This document shows positions 6,115 through 10,902 of a stretch of DNA of 10,902 nt, in pieces (positions within the stretch are counted from its first letter, which is position 1; each line of letters starts with the position of its first letter). The stretch is from Coriobacteriales bacterium (lineage in GTDB: Bacteria; Actinomycetota; Coriobacteriia; Coriobacteriales; UBA8131). The notes under the pieces were generated by a model. The model was not told where the DNA came from. It made no database searches and saw nothing but the letters and a program-made list of their open reading frames with translations. The DNA lies in assembly GCA_031261765.1 (NCBI GenBank), contig JAISJA010000116.1:1-10902 (forward strand), written 5' to 3'. Both the position numbers and the translations under genes were made by a program.

Positions 6115-7347
6115 ATGCCCGACACAAAAAACCATATCAAGCATTACACTGTCGTGCTGGGCATAACCGGCTCGATAGCGGCATATAAAAGCTGTGAGCT
6201 TATCCGCGCCTTTCAAAAAGACGGCGCGCACGACATGCACGTTAAGACGATAATGACTCGCCATGCCACAGAGCTCATAACACCTGCCACGTTCAGGGCG
6301 CTTACCAACGAAACGGTTGCCACAGACGACGCAGACGAACCGGGCGCACCCATACATCACATATCGCTTGCGCATGAGGCCGACGTACTTGTCATAGCGC
6401 CGGCTACCGCGAACGTGATAAACAAGCTCGCGCACGGCATCGCAGACGACCTTCTTACGACTACCGCGCTTGCCTGCACCGCTCCGCTGTTCATAGCCCC
6501 GGCAATGAACACGGCCATGTGGCGCGATAGCAAGACGCAGGAGTCGCTAAAATTGCTTAAGGCAAGCGGCGCACACATAATAGAACCGGAGAGCGGTTAC
6601 CTTGCGTGCGGGGACGAGGGAGAAGGCCGCTTGGCGGAGGTGTCAGACATCGCCAGCGAGGTCATAGGCGTTCTTGACAGCGCGTTTGATATGCGTGGCA
6701 TAGACTTGCTTGTAACCGCCGGCGCGACACGTGAGCCAATAGACCCGGTTCGCTTCATATCTTCTCCCGCAAGCGGGAAAACCGGCTTCGCGGTCGCCAA
6801 CGAAGCCGTCGCGCGCGGAGCGCACGTTACGCTGGTTAGCGCGCCAACGGACCTGCAAGCGCCACTTGGCGTAGACATAGTGCGCGTGACCACCGCGTCC
6901 GAGATGCTCGACGCCTCGTTTGAAGCGTTCGAGAACGCGAACGCCGCGGTCTTCACGGCCGCGGTCGCCGACCTTGCGCCCATACACTATCATGATAGCA
7001 AGCTTAAGAAGGGATACGACCTTCCTGACGAGGGCAGAATAGAGCTTGAACTCACATACACACCTGACATACTGCGCACGCTCGCATCTCAAAAAGGCGA
7101 AACCTACGTTATAGGGTTCGCCGCCGAGACAAGCGACGTCATAGAGAACGCGCAGCAAAAACTCTACAACAAGAACGCCGACATGATAGTCGCCAACGAC
7201 GTGTCAAGGCCCGGGCTTGGTTTCTCAAGCGCTAACAACGAGGCGTGGTTCGTCACGGAAGACGACGTACAAGACACGGGTATCATCTCAAAAAGGGAAT
7301 TGGCAAAACTCATCTGCGATAAAATCGTCGCGAACGTCACACTCTAA
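6115..7347 (+). CDS. coaBC: Bifunctional phosphopantothenoylcysteine synthetase/decarboxylase
   Basis: This fused enzyme joins cysteine to 4'-phosphopantothenate (CoaB, CTP-dependent) and decarboxylates the product to 4'-phosphopantetheine (CoaC, FMN-dependent), two steps of coenzyme A synthesis. The N-terminal flavoprotein half shows GITGSIAAYK, the active-site His in HHISLAH (H82), the PAMN motif (129-132) and the catalytic Cys in GYLACGDEGEGR (C165). The CoaB half shows TAGATREPIDPVRFIS, AAVADLAP and a Lys-rich KLKKG. The usual Asn in the RFISN-x-SSGK motif is replaced by Ser (RFISSPASGK). The start at 6115 is chosen because GGGAGGAG stands 10 bases upstream and the product then has normal length. 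An in-frame ATG at 6037 lacks such a site. Confidence 0.95.
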   Translation: MPDTKNHIKHYTVVLGITGSIAAYKSCELIRAFQKDGAHDMHVKTIMTRHATELITPATFRALTNETVATDDADEPGAPIHHISLAHEADVLVIAPATANVINKLAHGIADDLLTTTALACTAPLFIAPAMNTAMWRDSKTQESLKLLKASGAHIIEPESGYLACGDEGEGRLAEVSDIASEVIGVLDSAFDMRGIDLLVTAGATREPIDPVRFISSPASGKTGFAVANEAVARGAHVTLVSAPTDLQAPLGVDIVRVTTASEMLDASFEAFENANAAVFTAAVADLAPIHYHDSKLKKGYDLPDEGRIELELTYTPDILRTLASQKGETYVIGFAAETSDVIENAQQKLYNKNADMIVANDVSRPGLGFSSANNEAWFVTEDDVQDTGIISKRELAKLICDKIVANVTL

Positions 7348-7355
7348 ACTGCAAC

Positions 7356-7424
7356 GTTATCCTGGCACCCCGTTTCGTCATCCCGGTACCCCACAACGTC
7401 ATCCCGGGCTTGACCCGGGATCCA
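7356..7424 (+). repeat. Hairpin element copy F (three units, C-variant)
   Basis: Units start at 7356 (GTTATC, degenerate), 7377 (GTCATC) and 7398 (GTCATC), again 21 bp apart. The terminal stem is a compensated variant with arms ATCCCGGG and CCCGGGAT around CTTGA. Both arms changed together, which argues that base pairing is maintained. It lies 8 bases after the coaBC stop. Confidence 0.9.
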
Positions 7425-7449
7425 GGTAGCGGCGCGAAGCGCCGCTACC
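7425..7449. repeat. Perfect 11-bp hairpin
   Basis: Arms GGTAGCGGCGC and GCGCCGCTACC enclose loop GAA. The hairpin abuts the right end of element copy F. It lacks a following T-run on the + strand. Confidence 0.85.
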
Positions 7450-7458
7450 AAAAACAGC

Positions 7459-7487
7459 GCATAACGTGGCTTGAAGCCACGTTATGC
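7459..7487. repeat. Perfect 13-bp hairpin upstream of the GIY-YIG gene
   Basis: Arms GCATAACGTGGCT and AGCCACGTTATGC enclose loop TGA. It ends 37 bases before the nuclease start codon. Read on the - strand it is followed after four bases by TTTTT, so it might terminate leftward transcription; on the + strand it has no terminator character. Confidence 0.85.
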
Positions 7488-7524
7488 GGGCTATAACCCA
7501 TATCGCTTACAATGTGTCTTACAC

Positions 7525-7824
7525 ATGAGTAAATATTACACGTACATATTGGCCAACAAGCGCAACGGCACTATATATACTGGCGTTACCAACGATCTTA
7601 TCCGCAGAGTGCATGAGCACAAACGCGGTTTGAACGACAGCTTCACGAAAAAGTACAAAGTACATAAGCTTGTTTGGTATGCGTCATTTGAAAGCATATC
7701 TGAAGCTATATATATGGAGAAACGCATAAAGAACTGGAAACGTGAATGGAAAACTGAACTAATAACGCAATACAATCCCAACTGGAACGACCTTTACAAC
7801 ACTCTTGAGAAAGACGAGTTCTAA
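7525..7824 (+). CDS. Small GIY-YIG nuclease-domain protein
   Basis: This 99-residue protein is essentially one GIY-YIG domain of the YhbQ/COG2827 type. Visible features are YYTYIL at the N-terminus, GTIYTGVT as the second half of the signature, the conserved Arg in NDLIRRVHEHKRG, and the probable metal-binding Glu in AIYMEKRIKNWKREWK. Such domains cut DNA in homing, repair or mobility enzymes, but the function of the solitary type is poorly known. ATG 7525 is preferred over an in-frame TTG at 7471, which lies in a hairpin. No ribosome-binding site is seen. TACAAT at 7508-7513 could give a very short 5' leader. The gene lies between + oriented hairpin elements and two long palindromes of opposite orientation, suggesting a link to these repeats. 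Confidence 0.88.
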   Translation: MSKYYTYILANKRNGTIYTGVTNDLIRRVHEHKRGLNDSFTKKYKVHKLVWYASFESISEAIYMEKRIKNWKREWKTELITQYNPNWNDLYNTLEKDEF

Positions 7825-7832
7825 CACAATGT

Positions 7833-8057
7833 TCGCGTGGATTGCGGGTCGCGTGTCCGTTTAACGACGTCTGCTTCGCAGCCGTCTACGAACACGGCCC
7901 GCAATGACGTAACAAGGAAACCGCAAGAGTATACGTTAACGCGCTCGCGTGGATTGCGGGTCCCGTGTCCGTTTAACGACATCTGCTTCGCAGCCGTCTA
8001 AAAACACGGCCCGCAATGACGTAACGAGTGAAACCGCAATGACGTAACGGGTGAAAC
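7833..8057 (-). repeat. Two long palindromic elements plus a short tandem repeat
   Basis: Positions 7833-7913 and 7945-8025 are 81-bp copies differing at 4 positions. In each, outer arms ATTGCGGG and CCCGCAAT enclose a second stem with CTGC-TTC-GCAG at the tip. On the - strand each begins TTAC-GTCATT and ends AATCCACG, the same outer ends as the short hairpin elements. At 8012-8034 and 8035-8057 a 23-bp unit with CGCAATGACGTAAC is repeated in tandem, the counterpart of the 21-bp units elsewhere. The array fills the gap between the convergent GIY-YIG and sigma factor genes and contains no gene. Confidence 0.88.
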
Positions 8058-8119
8058 TGTAAAGGCATAATAAGGCGCCACACTCTACGGCGCGCCGCGC
8101 TGGTACGTGCTAATACGTC

Positions 8120-9466
8120 TTAAGCGGCGCTGGGGATAACGCCGTTGGAACTGAGCATGAAGTCGGCGTCCGTATATGATATGAGCTGGCCGCTTACAGA
8201 GTCAAAAAACGAGAACCTCAGGTCATACGGCCCGTATTGGCCGCTGGTGAATAACGTGGATATGCTTCCCGGCTGCATGGTTGATCCTGCGCCTTGCAGC
8301 AGCACCTGCTGCGTGCTGCCGTTTAGCACCTGCCATTGCACGGTATACGTGCCGTTGTATCGCACTATCGCATATGCCGTAGCGGGATCGATGTAGGTCT
8401 TCTTGGCCGCGCTTGTCACATACGGGCTCTCTGTTCCGCTGAACTCCACGGTAGCGTTCACCACCGGCGCCGATTGCGTGGTTCCGGCTTCAACAGCCGG
8501 GGCGTTGTCGTTAACGGTTATGTCCTGGCCCGCCGTGTTTGGTAGTGTTGCTCCAAGTATGCAGCCTGCCGCCGCGGCCGCAACGCAGCCGCCTGTCACG
8601 GCGCCTTTGGCGCTAAGTATGTTGCTCTTTAGAAGCTGCCACGCAAACGAGCCTATCACCTTAGTTTGCGCGGACGCACCGCTAAGTACGGCGTTAACGC
8701 TATCGGCGGGGAACATGTTACTGGCCATGTTGTGCATGGCGGCGCCAAGGCCAACGAAGCCGCCGGCGTTTGCCGTGGCCGTGCCAGACATTCCGCCGCC
8801 CATGTTGTTGGGAAACCCGTTGTTGTTAAAGCCTGTGTTCATGTCCTGCTCGTTTTGCCGTTCCAGCGCTTCCAGTTTCTCTTTCAGTTGCGTCCTGGCG
8901 CGCGCCACCGCAGAGGTAGCCGTGCCAAGGCTTATGTGCATAGCCTTAGAGATCTGCTCGAACGTCATGTCATCGAAGTAGTGCATTAAAAGTGCCTCGC
9001 GCCTTCGCTCCGGAAGTTCCATTATGGCTTCCATAAGCGCCGCGTTGGATTCCTTGTGTTCAAGGTTCTCCTGCGGCAGTAGATCCGGCTTGGTCTCTTG
9101 TAAGTCGTTCGCTACTTCGCTGTCAAGTTCCTGGCCTACGTGCTTTCGCTTCTTAAGCATGTCAAGACAAGTGTTCTTGCAAATCGTGTGCATCCATCCA
9201 AGATACGCTTTGTGCGTACGTAGCGAGCCGAACTTGCGGTACATAGAAATCATGACCTGCTGGGCCGCGTCCTGCGCGTCTTGCTTGTTCCCTAAGAAGG
9301 AATAGCAATGCAACAAAATGCTCTCGGCGCAGCATCTGCATAGTTCTTCAAATGCAGACGAATCGCCGCGCATGGCGTGCTTCGCGAGGTTCTCTATGTG
9401 CGCCCGGCTGGTGTCAATGGCACCGTCGTCGCGCGCGTTCTCGCTATCGCTTGTTTGTGCACTCAT
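8120..9466 (-). CDS. ECF-type sigma factor with membrane and extracytoplasmic extension
   Basis: The N-terminal part is an RNA polymerase sigma-70 family (ECF) factor. Sigma region 2 covers about residues 28-108 (DAQDAAQQVMISMYRKFGS, then YLGWMHTICKNTCLDMLKKRK). Region 4 covers about 147-200 (LPERRREALLMHYFDDMTFEQISKAM, then TATSAVARARTQLKEKLE). A Gly/Asn/Met-rich linker follows, then a hydrophobic Ala/Gly-rich segment at 288-307 that could cross the membrane, and a beta-rich tail to residue 448. This is more than twice the normal ECF length and suggests a membrane-tethered factor, with the tail sensing or anchoring outside. Region 2 holds a Cys cluster (CRCC, 43-46). ATG 9466 is preferred; an in-frame TTG at 9481 would add five residues. 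Sigma-factor identity is firm; topology is inference. Confidence 0.88.
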   Translation of the reverse strand: MSAQTSDSENARDDGAIDTSRAHIENLAKHAMRGDSSAFEELCRCCAESILLHCYSFLGNKQDAQDAAQQVMISMYRKFGSLRTHKAYLGWMHTICKNTCLDMLKKRKHVGQELDSEVANDLQETKPDLLPQENLEHKESNAALMEAIMELPERRREALLMHYFDDMTFEQISKAMHISLGTATSAVARARTQLKEKLEALERQNEQDMNTGFNNNGFPNNMGGGMSGTATANAGGFVGLGAAMHNMASNMFPADSVNAVLSGASAQTKVIGSFAWQLLKSNILSAKGAVTGGCVAAAAAGCILGATLPNTAGQDITVNDNAPAVEAGTTQSAPVVNATVEFSGTESPYVTSAAKKTYIDPATAYAIVRYNGTYTVQWQVLNGSTQQVLLQGAGSTMQPGSISTLFTSGQYGPYDLRFSFFDSVSGQLISYTDADFMLSSNGVIPSAA

Positions 9467-9511
9467 AGATATAGACCCCAACAGCCCTCACTTTTATTGC
9501 CTTGTTTTATT

Positions 9512-9562
9512 AAACATGACATAAACATTACATAAACCCACGCGGATATTATCAAAATATCC
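9512..9562 (-). promoter_or_regulatory. Repeats upstream of the sigma factor gene
   Basis: An 11-bp unit, AAACATGACAT then AAACATTACAT, is repeated in tandem at 9512-9533 and followed by a partial AAAC. A dyad with arms GGATATT (9544-9550) and AATATCC (9556-9562) lies next to it. Both are 46-96 bases upstream of the sigma factor ATG on its strand, a place suited to regulator binding. No convincing -35/-10 pair was found here. Confidence 0.4.
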
Positions 9563-9661
9563 TACCGCATGAAATTGTAGCAGAAAACACGATGGGTGGT
9601 GCCAAGGCTAGAATCGTACATAAAATTTAATTTGTGGATCTCAGGAATTCAGGAGGAATTA

Positions 9662-9727
9662 ATGTGGATAAAAGCAATCGGCTGCGCCATAAGATTTGTT
9701 GTCCTCAACGCCGCTATTCATTGTTGA
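9662..9727 (+). CDS. Possible 21-residue peptide
   Basis: AGGAGG at 9651-9656 is the best ribosome-binding site in this region. It precedes ATG 9662 by 5 bases; this frame encodes MWIKAIGCAIRFVVLNAAIHC, a small hydrophobic peptide. A GTG at 9664, 7 bases after the site, would instead open a 65-codon frame to 9861 that is Cys-rich at first and then low-complexity. Neither resembles a family I know. The frame overlaps the left arm of an inverted repeat (9684-9745), as leader peptides can, but no regulated gene follows closely. Chance is quite possible. Confidence 0.25.
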   Translation: MWIKAIGCAIRFVVLNAAIHC

Positions 9728-9745
9728 CAACCAATCTGATGGCGC
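9684..9745. repeat. Imperfect 20-bp inverted repeat
   Basis: Arms 9684-9703 and 9726-9745 pair at 18 of 20 positions around a 22-base loop. The sequence is unrelated to the hairpin elements farther left. It may be an RNA hairpin in a transcript from the + strand, or a remnant of a mobile element. Confidence 0.7.
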
Positions 9746-10026
9746 GATGCCATTTTTGCTTTCATAACTTAGACTGTTGCAGTCTATGGAATGCTGCCCC
9801 AAAACCAAAATTTTTTTCAAAAATTTCAGGTATATTTTTATTCTATATTTTTCTAGACTGAAGTCTTAAAATCGAACGTCTGGAATAACCGTTCACGTAT
9901 TGTCAAAAACACAGAATTTTTCGATTTTTGTAGCGAAAAAGCCAAATAAACATTCTAAATAAAAAAATTATTTTAAACAGTAAGCCGTTTACCAGCACTT
10001 TTGCAAAAACACTCTAATTTCTCGAT
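9746..10026. other. AT-rich stretch without a recognisable gene
   Basis: This stretch is much richer in A and T than the rest of the window, with several A and T runs (for example around 9805-9850 and 9957-9975). It contains small inverted repeats such as TTTTTCG (9917-9923) with CGAAAAA (9934-9940). Apart from the tail of a doubtful frame ending at 9861, I see no credible coding region. It may be upstream regulatory DNA or the decayed edge of an acquired segment. Confidence 0.6.
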
Positions 10027-10054
10027 TTGACAAACCTCACAAAAGCTACATAAT
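10027..10054 (+). promoter_or_regulatory. Sigma70-type promoter of the surface-protein gene
   Basis: A perfect -35 (TTGACA, 10027-10032) and a near-perfect -10 (CATAAT, 10049-10054) are separated by 16 bp. Transcription would start near 10061, leaving a 5' leader of almost 200 bases before the ATG at 10258. Confidence 0.65.
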
Positions 10055-10061
10055 AAGGTTA

Positions 10062-10257
10062 TACGAGTGCCTTAATAGGCATTCAGAAATATGGTGTTGT
10101 TGAAACTTCCGCTATAGTTCGGCAGCGCTAACAAGCCCTCTAAGGGAACCGATTGTTTGTAGTTGTTTTCTTAGATCACGGCCTGGCTAGCGTTATTGGA
10201 TACTGGAGCATAGCAGAAGTAGCCGGGTGAAGATCGCAAAGTAGACAGGTGAGTGAA
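10062..10257 (+). promoter_or_regulatory. Long structured 5' leader, candidate cis-regulatory RNA
   Basis: Three foldable parts are visible between promoter and gene. An 8-bp hairpin with one G-U pair lies near the expected transcript start (10065-10072 with 10077-10084). A short CCCT/AGGG hairpin (10136-10139 with 10143-10146) sits inside a TCGG/CCGA pairing. A larger stem pairs GATC plus CCTGGCT (10174-10188) with AGCCGGG plus GATC (10221-10235). The last ends 22 bases before the start codon. I recognise no known riboswitch consensus. Confidence 0.4.
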
Positions 10258-10902
10258 ATGAGAACAGAAGAAGAATTGATGCACGGCCTCTGGAACGAAC
10301 AAGAGGCGACTTTAGCCGCCAACGCATCGCGGCTGAAGAAGAAGCGCGTAGCCATCGTGGCTGCGGTCATTGTCGTGGCCGTGGCTGCTTTGTTCATTAC
10401 GATGCGCGCTTTCGCGGCAGGCCCCACCCAGGTAAGTACCTGGGCCCAATTCCAACAGGCCTACCAGAACACCGACGTGAGCTCTATTCAGCTTACGGCC
10501 AACATCACACGAGGGACCAGTGATAGCGTCCTCTCCAATGGTGGCTTCGAGCTGAACCGCAGCCTCGAGATCAGTGGCGATAACGGCCAGGGAGGCAACT
10601 ACACGTTGAACTTCGGCGCCGATGCCACAAACACAAACGCCTTTGATCTGGGACAGGCAACGGCAGGCACGGGCAACGTGCTGAACATCCACAACTTGAC
10701 CATAGTTCACGCTGGCGCTGACTATAACGATTGCGTAATCTATAGCAGCGACAACACCAACAATTCTGCCGGATGGACAGTCAAGTTCGCCGATGTAAAC
10801 AACGGCAGCTCCCCGTCGGGCGCGGCATTGGTTAACTGCCAAGACGCTCCTGGCGACTGGATGGTTTCTGACGGTACCCCCGAAGGCAACGGCGTGAACG
10901 TA
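10258..10902 (+). CDS. Surface adhesin with pectate-lyase-like repeat domain (5' part)
   Basis: The reading frame is open from ATG 10258 to the window edge (215 codons, no stop), so the gene continues beyond. A charged N-terminus ending in KKKR (27-30) is followed by a hydrophobic segment (about 31-47) and AFA-A, a likely signal-peptide cleavage point near residue 53. The exported part starts with TWAQFQQAYQNTDVSSIQLTANIT and continues in Asn/Gly-rich beta-strand sequence (GGFELNRSLEISGDNG, NIHNLTIVHAG). This resembles the pectate-lyase-like adhesive domain of Gram-positive surface proteins. AGGTGAG stands just upstream of the ATG. Only one of nine Ile codons is ATA, against eight of nine in queD, which suggests separate ancestry or different expression selection. 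Surface location is well supported; ligand unknown. Confidence 0.75.
   Translation, partial: MRTEEELMHGLWNEQEATLAANASRLKKKRVAIVAAVIVVAVAALFITMRAFAAGPTQVSTWAQFQQAYQNTDVSSIQLTANITRGTSDSVLSNGGFELNRSLEISGDNGQGGNYTLNFGADATNTNAFDLGQATAGTGNVLNIHNLTIVHAGADYNDCVIYSSDNTNNSAGWTVKFADVNNGSSPSGAALVNCQDAPGDWMVSDGTPEGNGVNV

Noticed and set aside
57..7424. Rickettsial or Wolbachia origin because of the CCGGGCTTGACCCGG palindromes
   Set aside because: Such palindromes occur in several unrelated bacterial groups, while gene content, GC level and the COG1579-rnhA pair fit an actinobacterium better.
7471..7524. TTG start extending the GIY-YIG protein by 18 residues
   Set aside because: The TTG lies in a perfect hairpin and the added residues do not resemble the family, whose domain starts right at the later ATG.
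9467..9481. TTG start for the sigma factor
   Set aside because: It would add only five residues; the ATG at 9466 is the more usual start and has a G-rich motif at plausible spacing.
10062..10257. A cobalamin or c-di-GMP riboswitch in the adhesin leader
   Set aside because: An AGGGAAC string recalls one cobalamin motif, but the other conserved boxes of either class are missing.

Overview
The window is a bacterial chromosome segment of moderately high GC. It carries seven housekeeping genes on the + strand, a small nuclease gene among palindromic repeats, a sigma factor gene on the - strand, an AT-rich gene-poor stretch and the start of a surface-protein gene. Gene content (cysS beside a SpoU-type methyltransferase, a COG1579 zinc-ribbon protein beside an RNase H, a possibly leaderless leuA) and an ECF sigma factor with a membrane/extracytoplasmic extension suggest an actinobacterium, perhaps a Coriobacteriia-like gut organism. 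That placement is an inference and is not firm. An odd trait of the core genes is a strong preference for the isoleucine codon ATA despite the GC content (8 of 9 Ile codons in queD).

Layout: 1-133 holds a duplicated cysS 5' end plus a repeat. Then come cysS (134-1639), a SpoU/TrmH RNA methyltransferase (1771-2439), leuA (2703-4370), a coiled-coil zinc-ribbon gene (4363-5067), an RNase H gene (5200-5670), queD (5652-6020) and coaBC (6115-7347). leuA overlaps the zinc-ribbon gene and rnhA overlaps queD. A GIY-YIG nuclease gene (7525-7824) lies between palindromic repeats of opposite orientation. The - strand gene at 8120-9466 encodes the sigma factor. A region of about 790 bases without a convincing gene follows, ending in a sigma70-like promoter and a structured leader. 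It leads into a surface adhesin gene that runs off the window at 10902.

The most striking feature is a dispersed family of short hairpin elements. They share outer ends (GTCATT at one side, AATCC at the other) but carry different stem cores. Many have extra 21-bp left-hand units. Because 21 bp is seven codons, the array can sit inside genes without shifting the frame. One copy lies inside leuA and one inside the methyltransferase gene, both read in the same frame as the peptide RHSGLDPEST. A third follows a duplicated copy of the cysS start. The GIY-YIG gene sits between oppositely oriented members, which makes it a candidate (unproven) for mobilising or processing them.

The genes cover separate core tasks: cysteinyl-tRNA charging, RNA 2'-O-methylation, leucine synthesis, RNA:DNA hybrid removal, queuosine precursor synthesis and coenzyme A synthesis. 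The right end has a different character. The adhesin gene uses ATC/ATT for Ile, unlike its neighbours, and is probably a separately acquired surface locus. The divergent membrane-linked sigma factor could regulate it, but no promoter evidence ties the two together.
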